Source: Winogradskyella costae | GTDB lineage: Bacteria; Bacteroidota; Bacteroidia; Flavobacteriales; Flavobacteriaceae | DNA: 64,000 nt | Direction: 5' to 3' | Assembly (NCBI RefSeq): GCF_013403865.1 | Contig: NZ_JABFDK010000001.1 | Coordinates: 1,240,001 to 1,304,000, forward strand | Shown: piece after piece, positions 1 through 8,404 of the stretch | Layout: every line of letters starts with the position of its first letter | Numbering within the stretch: the stretch's first letter is position 1 | Made by a program: the position numbers and the translations under genes | The notes under the pieces: generated by a model | Database searches by the model: none | What the model was told of the DNA's origin: nothing | What the model saw: only the letters and a program-made list of their open reading frames with translations

Positions 1-493
1 TCTTATAATTGAAGGCTTCAAGTTTCTTCAGCATTTTATAGGCAAAACCTTCTTTTAAAGCCCCCAATTCTAAGCCTGCACTTGGCCATAAATCGCTCAC
101 ATTCAAAATTAATTTCCTTCTTTTAGACCTCAAAAAAAACATACATGTAAACGAGACTAATAGCGGAGGGGATTGTACTATCACTTTATCTGGAATTTTG
201 TTCCATATAAAAAACCATATCAAACTAAAACTATAAGAAAGCATTGCTATTAAACGCAAAAATTTATTCTTAGAAACCGAAGCATAAATCCATAAACGAG
301 TAATTTTAATACTGTTTTCTTCAGTTTTAGAACTAAATTTTCCTTTATAATCTGCAAAAATCTTTCCTGTTGGGTAATTTGGAAGAGGAGTGACCACACT
401 AACATCATAGTCTTCCTTTAAGCCTTCCGCCAAATGATAAATGCGATTTGAAGCGGCCCCAATCTCTGGTGGAAAATAACTTGTGATAATCAT
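1..493 (-). CDS. Glycosyltransferase family 4 protein (partial, N-terminal part)
   Basis: The reading frame starts at an ATG at 493 and runs off the left edge, giving about 164 residues. It begins MIITSYFPPEIGAASNRIYH, the glycine/proline-rich opening of GT4 (GT-B fold, WbuB-like) glycosyltransferases. Later segments include TPLPNYPTGKIF and LILNVSDLWPSAGLELGAL, also typical of WbuB-like enzymes, which transfer a sugar from a nucleotide donor onto lipid-linked glycans at the inner membrane face. A hydrophobic stretch (MLSYSFSLIWFFIW) around residue 90 suggests membrane association. The gene lies 19 nt downstream of the CapK-like gene on the same strand, so the two probably form the end of an envelope-polysaccharide cluster continuing to the left. 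The donor-binding C-terminal half is outside the window, so the sugar cannot be named. Confidence 0.85.
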   Translation of the reverse strand, partial: MIITSYFPPEIGAASNRIYHLAEGLKEDYDVSVVTPLPNYPTGKIFADYKGKFSSKTEENSIKITRLWIYASVSKNKFLRLIAMLSYSFSLIWFFIWNKIPDKVIVQSPPLLVSFTCMFFLRSKRRKLILNVSDLWPSAGLELGALKEGFAYKMLKKLEAFNYK

Positions 494-512
494 TAATTTC
501 TTCAAGAATACT

Positions 513-1823
513 TTATTTTAAATGAGACGTGAATTGTTGCAGTTTTCCGGATTTTGAACGCTTAAGTTTTAGAACACGCTCAAAATTAATGGTAATATCA
601 GGTTCCAAATAACGGATCACTTCGGTTTTTATCGTGGTTTTTTCGGTTTCAGATAGTCCAATTTTACTAACATAACTAATTTTAAACGTATCTAAAAGCG
701 ATTGCTCAACAATAAACTCTGAAACATTACCATCATTCTCAATCACACTTTTGGTGATGTAATAAAAAGTTAATCCGGCAGCTTTCTTTCCACTAGGTAA
801 TACAACAATACTATTTGTTCGTCCAATTAGTTTTTTCAGAATAGGTTTTCTGATAGTACTAGCTTCCGATAACACACCAATATCGCCAATATCGTAACGA
901 ATAAAAGGATGAGCTTTGTTGTACAATGATGTAATAACGACTCTACCTTCTTCACCATAGGGTAAAACCATATTGTTTTCATCTAAAATTTCAACATAGA
1001 GTGTTTCACTATTTACTTGCCACTCATCCTTTGGATTTTGAAATGCAATAAGGTCTAATTCTGAAGCTCCATATTCATTTATAATAGGAAGCCCAAATTG
1101 AGTTTTGAGTAATCGTTTATCATCATCAAATAACATTTCAGATGTTACAATGCACGCTTTTAGACTTGGACAAACCGATTTTAAAATAATATTATTACGC
1201 TTCAAATATTTTGCAAATTGTACAATAGAACTGGTATAACCATTAATATAATCGAAATCTGTACTTTTAAATTTGTTTAAAGTGACTTCGAAAGCATTAT
1301 CACTCAAATCAAATACTGAAAACCGAAATCGGTTACTAAAAAAGTCTTTCAATCGTTCTTTATAATAGCCTTTTTTGTCTAATGGAATTCCGTAAAAACG
1401 TGCTTGTTTAGAGCTGTTAAAATCTATGCCATACCATCCAAACCGGTTCATTATTTCTGCCCAGGTCAACGCGTGGCACCATTTGTCTTTAGCAAAAATA
1501 AAAGGATCACCAGAGCTACCAGATGTTTTATTAACATATACATTTTTAGATGTAAATCCATTACTTAAACGTTGTTCTAATGGTTGTTGTAAATGACGTT
1601 TGGTAATAATAGGTACAGAGTTCCAATCATTAAAATCAATAGATTTTCCTAAGGTTTTATAAAACGAATTATGCTCTAAATGATAAGAAATAATCGCTTT
1701 TTTTTGTGTTTCAACATAAGCTTCAAACTCCAAATTAGATTTTGTTTGAATTTGAGTCAAAGCAGTTTTAGCCTCATTAATAGCAAAGCCATTTACTTTT
1801 AAAGAAAAATCGAATATGCGCAA
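513..1823 (-). CDS. CapK-like adenylate-forming enzyme (phenylacetate-CoA ligase family)
   Basis: 436 residues. The adenylation motifs are clear: KTSGSSGDP at 99-107 (ATP phosphate loop), NEYGASE at 249-255 (adenine site), RYDIGD at 309-314 (ribose-binding Asp) and a GRTNS segment before the small C-terminal domain. This is the phenylacetate-CoA ligase/CapK superfamily. In polysaccharide clusters, CapK-type members are thought to activate a carboxylic acid for transfer to a glycan, not to degrade aromatics. The neighbour is a GT4 glycosyltransferase 19 nt downstream and no paa catabolic gene is close, so an envelope-polysaccharide role is the better inference. The substrate is unknown. Confidence 0.8.
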   Translation of the reverse strand: MRIFDFSLKVNGFAINEAKTALTQIQTKSNLEFEAYVETQKKAIISYHLEHNSFYKTLGKSIDFNDWNSVPIITKRHLQQPLEQRLSNGFTSKNVYVNKTSGSSGDPFIFAKDKWCHALTWAEIMNRFGWYGIDFNSSKQARFYGIPLDKKGYYKERLKDFFSNRFRFSVFDLSDNAFEVTLNKFKSTDFDYINGYTSSIVQFAKYLKRNNIILKSVCPSLKACIVTSEMLFDDDKRLLKTQFGLPIINEYGASELDLIAFQNPKDEWQVNSETLYVEILDENNMVLPYGEEGRVVITSLYNKAHPFIRYDIGDIGVLSEASTIRKPILKKLIGRTNSIVVLPSGKKAAGLTFYYITKSVIENDGNVSEFIVEQSLLDTFKISYVSKIGLSETEKTTIKTEVIRYLEPDITINFERVLKLKRSKSGKLQQFTSHLK

Positions 1824-1857
1824 AGTGTTTTTTGCCTTTAAGGTTTCCGTAAATTAA

Positions 1858-1889
1858 TTGTTTTTTAAACTTAAAACCAATTATTTTTG
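1858..1889 (+). promoter_or_regulatory. Candidate promoter for purD
   Basis: TTG at 1858-1860, a 21-nt spacer, then TATTTTTG at 1882-1889 match the Bacteroidota TTG-N(17-23)-TAnnTTTG promoter. It would give purD a leader of about 180 nt that contains the dispersed repeat at 1959-2060. Confidence 0.55.
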
Positions 1890-1958
1890 CAGAGAACTCA
1901 TTTCGACTTTTAATTTTAATCCGAAAATTATGGCTTTTGTGTTCTAATGAAATCGTTG

Positions 1959-2060
1959 TTTGGTTGCATAGCCAAAAGTTATGGAAGCTAAAAATGGTAA
2001 AATTAGAGTGCAAAATGTATGTTTTGCAGGAAAAAGAAAAAGTCTAAATGAGTTCTTAAA
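1959..2060 (+). repeat. Dispersed ~100-bp leader repeat, copy 1 (before purD)
   Basis: This segment aligns along its length with 47991-48089, which precedes the acyltransferase gene. Shared blocks in the same order are TTTGG(A)TTGCATAGC at the left, an interior GGNAAAAT region, and GAAAAAGTNTAAATGAGTT at the right end. Spacing is conserved to within a few bases. It ends 10 nt before the purD ATG at 2071. It reads as an open frame only by chance, so an in-frame start at 1981 would wrongly add repeat-encoded residues to PurD. Confidence 0.65.
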
Positions 2061-2070
2061 AATTTTAGAC

Positions 2071-3342
2071 ATGAATATTTTAATACTTGGCTCTGGCGGA
2101 AGAGAACACACATTTGCATGGAAACTAGCACAAAGCGACCGATGTACGTCACTTTTTGTAGCTCCAGGAAACTCAGGAACCCGTGCAATCGCTACCAATT
2201 TAAATATTGGTGTTACTGACTTTGAGGCGATTAAATCAGCAGTTTTAGAACATAAAATTGATTTAGTGGTGGTCGGACCAGAAGATCCATTAGTACAAGG
2301 TATTCACGATTTCTTTTTAGAAGATGAGGCTTTAAAAAATGTGGCTGTTATTGGACCTCAAAAAGCAGCTGCAGAATTAGAAGGCAGTAAAGAGTTTGCT
2401 AAAGAGTTTATGATGCGTCATAACATTCCTACGGCAGCTTACGAAAGCTTTACTAAAGCCAATGTAGAGCAAGGGTATAAATTTTTAGAAACGCTCAATG
2501 CTCCTTATGTTTTAAAAGCAGACGGATTAGCAGCAGGTAAGGGTGTTTTAATCTTAAATGATTTGCAAGAGGCAAAAGACGAACTAAAAAGTATGTTGGT
2601 GGATGCCAAATTCGGTGAGGCAAGTACTAAAGTTGTCATTGAAGAATTTTTAGACGGTATTGAATTGAGCTGTTTTGTATTAACTGACGGAAAAGACTAT
2701 AAAATTCTTCCAACTGCTAAAGATTATAAACGTATAGGTGAAGGAGATACAGGTTTAAATACAGGAGGTATGGGAGCGGTTTCACCAGTACCATTTGCGA
2801 CAAAAGAGTTTTTAGATAAAATTGAAAATGAGGTTGTAAAACCTACGGTTCAAGGCTTAAAGAAAGATAACTTACCTTATGTTGGATTTATTTTTATTGG
2901 TTTAATTAAGGTTGGAGATGATCCAAAAGTGATTGAATATAATGTTAGAATGGGTGATCCAGAAACAGAAGTTGTATTACCCCGACTCAAAACAGATTTA
3001 GTTACGGTTTTTGAAGCAATGGCAAATCAAACCTTAAGTGAAGTCACAATTGATATTGACGAACGCGCAGCAACAACAGTAATGTTAGTTTCGGGTGGTT
3101 ACCCTGAAGCTTATGAAAAAGGCAAAGAAATTACTGGCGTAGATACTGTTTCTGAGTCTATCGTATTTCATGCTGGGGCTGTTGAAAAAGATGGTAAAGT
3201 GCTGACCTCGGGGGGGCGGGTTATGGCAATTACGTCTTACGGAAATACGTACCCAGAGGCCATAAAAAAATCTTATCAAAGTATAGAAAAACTACATTTT
3301 GATAAGATGTACTATCGTAAGGATATTGGTTTTGATTTATAA
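2071..3342 (+). CDS. purD: Phosphoribosylamine-glycine ligase (GARS)
   Basis: 423 residues from the ATG at 2071. It catalyses the second step of de novo purine synthesis, ATP-dependent joining of glycine to 5-phosphoribosylamine. Visible landmarks are the N-terminal MNILILGSGGREHT, the ATP-grasp loop KADGLAAGKGV, NTGGMGAVSP and the metal/ATP-binding segment YNVRMGDPETE. The frame is open 30 codons further up to 1981, but those codons lie in a repeat found elsewhere in the window and PurD proteins begin at MNILILGSGG, so 2071 was chosen. The gene stands alone, not in a pur operon. Its last 6 nt overlap the stop of the convergent DUF6341 gene. Confidence 0.97.
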   Translation: MNILILGSGGREHTFAWKLAQSDRCTSLFVAPGNSGTRAIATNLNIGVTDFEAIKSAVLEHKIDLVVVGPEDPLVQGIHDFFLEDEALKNVAVIGPQKAAAELEGSKEFAKEFMMRHNIPTAAYESFTKANVEQGYKFLETLNAPYVLKADGLAAGKGVLILNDLQEAKDELKSMLVDAKFGEASTKVVIEEFLDGIELSCFVLTDGKDYKILPTAKDYKRIGEGDTGLNTGGMGAVSPVPFATKEFLDKIENEVVKPTVQGLKKDNLPYVGFIFIGLIKVGDDPKVIEYNVRMGDPETEVVLPRLKTDLVTVFEAMANQTLSEVTIDIDERAATTVMLVSGGYPEAYEKGKEITGVDTVSESIVFHAGAVEKDGKVLTSGGRVMAITSYGNTYPEAIKKSYQSIEKLHFDKMYYRKDIGFDL

Positions 3343-3564
3343 ATAAGAATGGGAAGAAATACTTTTATCTTCTTCTCCGTTCTCATTGTATTTCTTAAGT
3401 TGTAACATCCAATATACAAATGCAACCACTCCGATGGCCATAAATATCCATGACATTGTGTTAGCCGCAAACCAGCTTTCTAGCTCTAATGCTTTAAGTG
3501 CATCAAATGGTGCAAATAACACATTTACAAATAAATCCGCTATTCCGTTAAAGAAATCATTCAT
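3337..3564 (-). CDS. DUF6341-like small membrane protein
   Basis: 75 residues with one clear transmembrane helix at about 36-53 and a charged cytoplasmic tail (QLKKYNENGEEDK). The sequence resembles the small flavobacterial DUF6341 family, usually found beside a DUF6427 membrane protein, which is the next gene here on the other strand. No function is known. The stop codon at 3337-3339 overlaps the end of purD tail to tail. The start ATG lies 68 nt from the divergent DUF6427 start, so the two may share a promoter region. The family name is from memory; the small membrane protein itself is secure. Confidence 0.75.
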   Translation of the reverse strand: MNDFFNGIADLFVNVLFAPFDALKALELESWFAANTMSWIFMAIGVVAFVYWMLQLKKYNENGEEDKSISSHSYL

Positions 3565-3632
3565 AACTTTATAAATTTACACCAATTCTAATTTCGAATT
3601 GGGATTGAGCAGCAAAAATACAAAAAGAGTTA

Positions 3633-4550
3633 ATGATAACAAGTATTTTTAGTAAATCTAAACCTATAAACTTCATATTTGTTGCGGTTTATGTTTGTGT
3701 ATTGTTTGTAGTAACCAATTATTCTCTTCTTTTCTCAGGTGTAAATAGTTCTCTTGCAACGTTTTTTAAGTGGGCTGTAACATTATTTTTAGTTTTTTTA
3801 ATCGACTTTATTGTTTCTAAAAATAACCTTACGCAACGCAATAGTTATGCTATTATGACCTTTGGTTTGCTGTTTGGTATGTTTCCAGAAACAATGAAGC
3901 ATACAAATTTACTCTTAGCTAATCTGTTTATTATTTTTGCCTTAAGACGGTTAATAAGTTTACATTCTAATTTACACATAAAAAAAAAGCTGTTTGATGC
4001 AGCATTCTGGATAGCGTTAGCAGCTTTATTCTATTTCTGGTCATTGCTGTTTTTTGCTTTAGTGATTGTCGCTTTGATTTATCATTCGCAAAATGATTTT
4101 AAAAATGTTATTATTCCATTTATGGGAGTTGCTACAGTTTTTGTATTACTCTTAGTTTATAATATCAGTGTGGAGGATGTCTACCTAAAACCTACAAATT
4201 TTAAACGTTACGCTAGTTTAGATTTTACAGCGTATAACAGCAAGGAAAATATTTTAAAATTTACAGTATTATTTACATCTTATATATGGACGCTTGTCTA
4301 TTATTTTAAAAACATTCCTGATAAAAATAAGAAATTGAAGCCTTCCTATTTTTTGATAGCCTGGGCCTCCATGATAGCTATTTTAGTGGCTATTATTGCA
4401 CCTGTAAAAAATGGAAGTGAGTTTCTGTTTCTATTTATGCCATTTTCAATTATTATGGCAAATTATATCGAAGTAATTTCAGAACGTTGGTTTAAGGAAG
4501 TTTTTATAGCACTGTTAATCCTAGTGCCAATTATTGGCTTACTGTTGTAA
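3633..4550 (+). CDS. DUF6427 family multi-spanning membrane protein
   Basis: 305 residues made largely of hydrophobic helices, about 8-10 transmembrane segments, with the family-like start MITSIFSKSKPINFIF. It is known only from Bacteroidota, where it sits near upp and the small DUF6341 gene, as here. No catalytic motif is visible. Its last 12 nt overlap the convergent upp gene. A role in the inner membrane is certain from hydrophobicity; a specific function cannot be given. Confidence 0.75.
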   Translation: MITSIFSKSKPINFIFVAVYVCVLFVVTNYSLLFSGVNSSLATFFKWAVTLFLVFLIDFIVSKNNLTQRNSYAIMTFGLLFGMFPETMKHTNLLLANLFIIFALRRLISLHSNLHIKKKLFDAAFWIALAALFYFWSLLFFALVIVALIYHSQNDFKNVIIPFMGVATVFVLLLVYNISVEDVYLKPTNFKRYASLDFTAYNSKENILKFTVLFTSYIWTLVYYFKNIPDKNKKLKPSYFLIAWASMIAILVAIIAPVKNGSEFLFLFMPFSIIMANYIEVISERWFKEVFIALLILVPIIGLLL

Positions 4551-5198
4551 TTTGTTTCCAAAAGCTAAATCACCAGCATCGCCTAAACCGGGAACAATGT
4601 AGCCTTTTTCATTAAGTTTCTCATCTATAGCTGCAATCCACAGTTTTACATTTGGGCCAAATACTTTAGAAACATAATCAACACCTTCTTGTGCACCTAT
4701 AACACTTATTAAATGAATTTCTTTTGGTGTGCCAAATGGCTTTAAAGCTTCGTAAGTAGCCACCATAGATTGTCCTGTGGCGAGCATCGGATCAGCTAAA
4801 ATCAAAGTTTTACCTTCTAAGCTAGGACAAGCTAAATACTCAACAACGATCTCAAAGCTTTCCGGATTATCTTTGTGCTGCCTGTAGGCTGAAATAAAAG
4901 CATTTTCAGCAGCGTCAAAATAATTTAGTAAGCCATTATGAAGCGGAACACCAGCTCTTAAAATAGAGCATAAAACAATATCCTTTTCGTGTAAGACGGT
5001 TTGAGAATTACCTAAAGGGGTTTCAATAGTAGTGGCATTAAATTGAAGCGATTTACTCAATTCATAACCTATTATTTCTCCAATACGTTCAATATTTCTT
5101 CGAAAACGCATGCTGTCTTTCTGAGCCGATTTATCTCTTAATTCAGACATAAACGTATTTAAAATTGAAGGTGTATCAGAAAGGTTGTGAATTTGCAT
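4539..5198 (-). CDS. upp: Uracil phosphoribosyltransferase
   Basis: 219 residues. It converts uracil and PRPP to UMP in pyrimidine salvage. The PRPP-binding loop ADPMLATGQS is at 135-144, the LCSILRAGVP segment at 76-85, and the uracil-binding tail GLGDAGDLAFG at 204-214. Length is normal for Upp. The last 12 nt overlap the convergent DUF6427 gene, leaving no room for separate terminators. The 72-nt gap to the divergent DUF4254 gene must contain promoters for both. Confidence 0.96.
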   Translation of the reverse strand: MQIHNLSDTPSILNTFMSELRDKSAQKDSMRFRRNIERIGEIIGYELSKSLQFNATTIETPLGNSQTVLHEKDIVLCSILRAGVPLHNGLLNYFDAAENAFISAYRQHKDNPESFEIVVEYLACPSLEGKTLILADPMLATGQSMVATYEALKPFGTPKEIHLISVIGAQEGVDYVSKVFGPNVKLWIAAIDEKLNEKGYIVPGLGDAGDLAFGNKLQQ

Positions 5199-5240
5199 AT
5201 TATGAGAATTAGTTCAGTCGTTAAAGTTAATAATTCCTAC

Positions 5241-5248
5241 TATATTTG
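5241..5248 (+). promoter_or_regulatory. Candidate -7 element for the DUF4254-GT9 operon
   Basis: TATATTTG matches the TAnnTTTG -7 consensus exactly and ends 22 nt before the ATG at 5271. No convincing TTG is seen at the -33 distance. Confidence 0.45.
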
Positions 5249-5270
5249 TAAACATTAAATCAATTTCATT

Positions 5271-5879
5271 ATGTTTTCACAAAAAGCAAATGCTATATTT
5301 CAAGAGGTTATCAAAACCTATAAAGTTTTAAATACAGTAGATCAATCGTTTACTAATAAGTATGATAAAAAGGACGATCTCATCGCGCATTTGTTGTATA
5401 GAAAATCTTGGATTGATACGGTTCAGTGGGCGTACGAAGATATTATTAGGGATCCAAATATTGATCCGATTGCAGCTTTAAAGTTGAAACGAATGATTGA
5501 TGCTTCTAATCAAGATAGAACAGATACGGTTGAATATATCGATAGTTATTTTTTAAATAAATACAAAGATGTAACTGTAAAACCGGATGCTAAAATCAAT
5601 TCTGAAAGTCCTGCTTGGGCCATAGATCGTTTATCAATTTTAGCGCTTAAAATATACCACATGCAACTCGAAACGGTTAGAGAAGACGCTAGCGATGCAC
5701 ACAAAGCAGCTTGTACAACAAAACTTAATGTTTTATTAGAGCAACGTGTAGACTTAAGCACTGCAATAGATGATATGCTTACCGATATTTCAAATGGTGA
5801 TAAGTACATGAAAGTGTATAAGCAGATGAAAATGTACAATGACGATGAGCTTAACCCTGTTTTAAGAGGACAGAAATAA
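5271..5879 (+). CDS. DUF4254 domain-containing protein
   Basis: 202 residues, soluble, helix-rich, with no signal peptide. The sequence fits DUF4254, a Bacteroidota family that regularly precedes a GT9 glycosyltransferase gene, as here (50 nt to the next start). Conserved-looking segments include LLYRKSWIDTVQWAYEDIIR (27-60 region) and an Arg/Asp-rich centre. The pairing with a heptosyltransferase-like GT9 suggests a part in LPS core or other envelope glycan assembly; that is inference from context. No enzyme motif is recognised. Confidence 0.8.
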   Translation: MFSQKANAIFQEVIKTYKVLNTVDQSFTNKYDKKDDLIAHLLYRKSWIDTVQWAYEDIIRDPNIDPIAALKLKRMIDASNQDRTDTVEYIDSYFLNKYKDVTVKPDAKINSESPAWAIDRLSILALKIYHMQLETVREDASDAHKAACTTKLNVLLEQRVDLSTAIDDMLTDISNGDKYMKVYKQMKMYNDDELNPVLRGQK

Positions 5880-5884
5880 TTTAG

Positions 5885-5919
5885 TAGACCTAGCAGGTTT
5901 CTAAAACCTTGCAGGTTTG
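5885..5919. repeat. Palindromic extragenic repeat (GACCT-GCAGGTTT type), copy 1
   Basis: GACCTAGCAGGTTT is followed after two bases by the near-complementary AAAACCTTGCAGGTTT. Similar imperfect palindromes stand at 8303-8335 and 8741-8770. It fills most of the gap between the DUF4254 and GT9 genes. Confidence 0.6.
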
Positions 5920-5929
5920 CTTAATCAAC

Positions 5930-6946
5930 ATGCCAAAACCAAAACACATACTAGTTCTTAGGTTTTCTGCAATGGGAGATGTAGCCATGACAGTTCCGGT
6001 GTTGCGAGCATTAATGGCTCAACATCCCGAATTAAAAATAACCGTCGTTACAAGATCATTTTTTAAGCCCTTCTTTCAAGATTTAAAAAGCGCAAGCATT
6101 TATGAAGCCGATTTTAAAAGAAAACATAAAGGCATTTTAGGACTTTATAAACTGTCTAAAGAATTAAAAAAGCTTCGTTTTGATGCGGTTACAGACCTAC
6201 ACAACGTACTACGTAGTAAAATCTTAAAATTATTTTTCTTCGGAAAAAAAGTAGTGGTATTAGATAAAGGTAGAGCAGAAAAGAAAGCACTAACATCAGG
6301 TGCATCTTTTAAGCAACTAAAAACCACACATCAGCGTTATGCTGATGTTTTTGAAGATTTAGGGTTCACAGTAGATTTATCCAATCCAATATTTCCAAAA
6401 CCAAAGACTTTAACGGAGAAACTAAGTACGTTTATTTCAAACAAAAGTTTCAAAACTATAGGCATTGCTCCTTTCGCAGCACACGAAAGTAAAATGTATC
6501 CCTTAGAGCAAATGGAAACTGTAATTGAGGAGCTTTCGAAAGACTATAATGTTGTTTTATTTGGTGGTGGAGCTAAAGAAATAGCGCTTTTAAATCAGCT
6601 TGAAACCAAATATAATAACGTAACATCCGTTGCAGGAAAATTGAATTTAGAGGAAGAATTAATTCTTATTTCAAATTTAGACCTCATGCTAGCTATGGAT
6701 TCTGGCAATGCGCATATGGCAGCTATGCTGGGCAAAAAAGTAATCACAATTTGGGGAGTAACACATCCTTTTGCTGGGTTTGCACCGTTTAATCAAACTA
6801 TAGATTTTGCGCTTACAGCAGACAGAACTCAGTTCCCATTAATCCCGACCTCTATTTATGGTAATAAATTTCCTGAGGGTTACGAGGATGCAGCTGGTAG
6901 TGTTTCTGAAGCGGTGATTGTTTCAAAAATTAAAGCGGTTATATAG
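5930..6946 (+). CDS. Glycosyltransferase family 9 (heptosyltransferase-like)
   Basis: 338 residues from the ATG at 5930. The start MPKPKHILVLRFSAMGDVAM is the GT9 N-terminal signature (RxSxxGD), and the C-terminal donor-site segment MDSGNAHMAAMLGKKVITIW matches the ADP-heptose binding region of WaaC/WaaF relatives. It probably adds a heptose-like sugar to lipid-linked core glycan on the cytoplasmic face. A TTG at 5909 would add seven residues encoded by the palindromic repeat, so the ATG was preferred. It follows the DUF4254 gene on the same strand, a pairing common in Bacteroidota. The exact sugar is not determined. Confidence 0.88.
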   Translation: MPKPKHILVLRFSAMGDVAMTVPVLRALMAQHPELKITVVTRSFFKPFFQDLKSASIYEADFKRKHKGILGLYKLSKELKKLRFDAVTDLHNVLRSKILKLFFFGKKVVVLDKGRAEKKALTSGASFKQLKTTHQRYADVFEDLGFTVDLSNPIFPKPKTLTEKLSTFISNKSFKTIGIAPFAAHESKMYPLEQMETVIEELSKDYNVVLFGGGAKEIALLNQLETKYNNVTSVAGKLNLEEELILISNLDLMLAMDSGNAHMAAMLGKKVITIWGVTHPFAGFAPFNQTIDFALTADRTQFPLIPTSIYGNKFPEGYEDAAGSVSEAVIVSKIKAVI

Positions 6947-7029
6947 AATTAAAATCTTCTCAATACAATTTTATCTTGCATCAAAAATCACTCCAAGTGA
7001 CATTATTTCTTTTAGATGGCTATACGTCA

Positions 7030-7070
7030 GTTCGAGTGAAATTCGTTTTTTAGAATTTTGTATCGAGAAC
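7030..7070. repeat. Extragenic hairpin repeat (GTTCGAG...CGAGAAC type)
   Basis: The arms GTTCGAGTGAAATTC and GAATTTTGTATCGAGAAC pair around an 8-nt loop. The wording 'cagttcgagtg...gtatcgagaac' is a very common intergenic repeat in Flavobacteriaceae as I recall them. It lies in the 260-bp gap between the convergent GT9 and ferredoxin reductase genes. Confidence 0.55.
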
Positions 7071-7087
7071 CTATCGAAAATAAAAAA

Positions 7088-7120
7088 AGACCTTTGAAGT
7101 TTTAAAAACTTGAAAGGTCT
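7088..7120. terminator. Hairpin between convergent genes, terminator-like
   Basis: AGACCTTTGAAGTTTT pairs with AAAACTTGAAAGGTCT over almost its full length, with A-rich sequence before it and a T-run shortly after. It may terminate GT9 on the plus strand and the ferredoxin reductase on the minus strand. It also resembles the GACCT...AGGTCT repeats nearby, so it may have arisen from that family. Confidence 0.5.
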
Positions 7121-7206
7121 AAGGTTTTTTTGAAATCTACTTAAAATGATTTTTAGATAAGTAAGAATCTAATGATCCAAAAATCTAACTAATCTAATAA
7201 TCTAGA

Positions 7207-8265
7207 TTAAACATCATCATAATCCACCGCAAGAGTGGCCGAAGTTGGATGTGCTTGGCAAGTCAATATTAAACCTTGAGCAACTTCACCATCCGTTAAA
7301 ATATTATTCTGACGCATCTCTGCTGTACCTTCGGTAACTTTTGCAATACAACTACTGCAAATTCCTCCTTGACAAGAATAAGGCGCGTCGATATCTTGCT
7401 TTAAAGCAGCTTCAAGAATGGTTTGTTTTTGTGACATGTTAAATTCAAACTCTTCCTCATCAACCACGACTTTAATTTTAGTTTCACCAGAAGTTTTGCC
7501 AATAGTAGCATCAGAACCTGCTTCAACAGGAGCTGTAAACAATTCAAACTTAATCGCTTTTTCCTTTACACCATTTTCGATCAATACATCTTTTACGGTA
7601 TGAATCATTTGCTCAGGTCCGCAGAGGTAGAAATTTTCTATGGTAACACCTTTGTACTTATTTTTTACGATGAGGTTCACCGTACTTTTTTCAATACGTC
7701 CAAATAAGGCATCCGTTTCTTGAGACTGACTGTATATAAAATGCGCATGAAAACGATTATCATAATGTTTTTTTAGTTGCAATAATTCATCAACAAACAT
7801 AGCGTCTGCCAACGTTTTATTACCGTAAACTAATATAAAGTTACTAAATGGTTCTTCTTCCAGTAGCGTTTTAGCAATACTAAGCACTGGAGTAATTCCA
7901 CTTCCAGCAGCAAAGGCAGCAGTTGTTCTTGTTTTGGCAGCATTAGCTTCAAATACAAAACGTCCGTTTGGTTCTGCAACCTCTAAGACGTCACCTGCTT
8001 TTAAGCTAGTGTTGGCGTAAACAGAAAACGTTCCATTTTCAACCGCTTTTACGGCTACAGTAACGTTACCACTATTCTGAGAAGCACAAATAGAATAATC
8101 TCTACGGATGTCTTCGCCATTAATAGTCGTTTTTAACGTGATGTATTGTCCGGCTTTAAAGCTGAATTGTTCTTTAAGGTTCTCAGGGATATCAAAGGTT
8201 ATCGCAACAGAATTGTCTGTTACTTTATCTACTGATTTTATAGTGAGTGAATGAAAATGTGCCAT
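7207..8265 (-). CDS. PaaE-like ferredoxin reductase (FAD/NAD(P)H + 2Fe-2S)
   Basis: 352 residues. Three modules are in order: an FAD-binding barrel with RDYSICAS (about 55-62), an NAD(P)H domain with AAGSGITPVLSI (about 118-129), and a C-terminal plant-type 2Fe-2S domain with four cysteines in PYSCQGGICSSCIAK plus LTCQAHP. This is the layout of phenylacetyl-CoA epoxidase reductase PaaE and related oxygenase reductases. No paaABCD genes are nearby, and many flavobacteria carry a lone copy, so it probably supplies electrons to another oxygenase or acts as a general ferredoxin-NADP reductase. A TATCTTTG box at 8282-8289 on the minus strand would give a leader of about 10-16 nt. Confidence 0.88.
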   Translation of the reverse strand: MAHFHSLTIKSVDKVTDNSVAITFDIPENLKEQFSFKAGQYITLKTTINGEDIRRDYSICASQNSGNVTVAVKAVENGTFSVYANTSLKAGDVLEVAEPNGRFVFEANAAKTRTTAAFAAGSGITPVLSIAKTLLEEEPFSNFILVYGNKTLADAMFVDELLQLKKHYDNRFHAHFIYSQSQETDALFGRIEKSTVNLIVKNKYKGVTIENFYLCGPEQMIHTVKDVLIENGVKEKAIKFELFTAPVEAGSDATIGKTSGETKIKVVVDEEEFEFNMSQKQTILEAALKQDIDAPYSCQGGICSSCIAKVTEGTAEMRQNNILTDGEVAQGLILTCQAHPTSATLAVDYDDV

Positions 8266-8302
8266 TAAAAATAATTTTTCGCAAAGATAAACAATCTCTT
8301 AC

Positions 8303-8335
8303 AGACCTAGCAGGTTTTTAAAACCTAGCAAGTCT
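8303..8335. repeat. Palindromic extragenic repeat (GACCT-GCAGGTTT type), copy 2
   Basis: AGACCTAGCAGGTTT and AAACCTAGCAAGTCT face each other over a central TTAA-like core. It lies between the divergent ferredoxin reductase and padR promoters, just upstream of the padR operator palindrome. Confidence 0.6.
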
Positions 8336-8354
8336 AAAATTTTAATAAAACACA

Positions 8355-8397
8355 ATACATAAGTTTCTTATACATAAGAAAATTATGTATATATTTG
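8355..8397 (+). promoter_or_regulatory. padR operator palindrome and -7 box
   Basis: Positions 8355-8390 form a 36-bp palindrome: the left half ATACATAAGTTTCTTATA matches the reverse complement of the right half at 16 of 18 positions. The -7 box TATATTTG (8390-8397) begins at its last base, and the padR ATG at 8405 is only 7 nt further. A repressor bound here would cover the promoter. PadR proteins bind ATGT/ACAT-type palindromes and usually repress their own operon, so this is the likely PadR operator. Confidence 0.75.
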
Positions 8398-8404
8398 TAG
8401 TACG

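Noticed and set aside
1981..2070. 30-residue N-terminal extension of PurD
   Set aside because: The codons fall in a repeat also found before the acyltransferase gene, and PurD proteins start at MNILILGSGG.
7207..8265. Part of a phenylacetate degradation cluster
   Set aside because: No paaABCD or other catabolic gene nearby; CapK at 0.5-1.8 kb belongs to a polysaccharide context.
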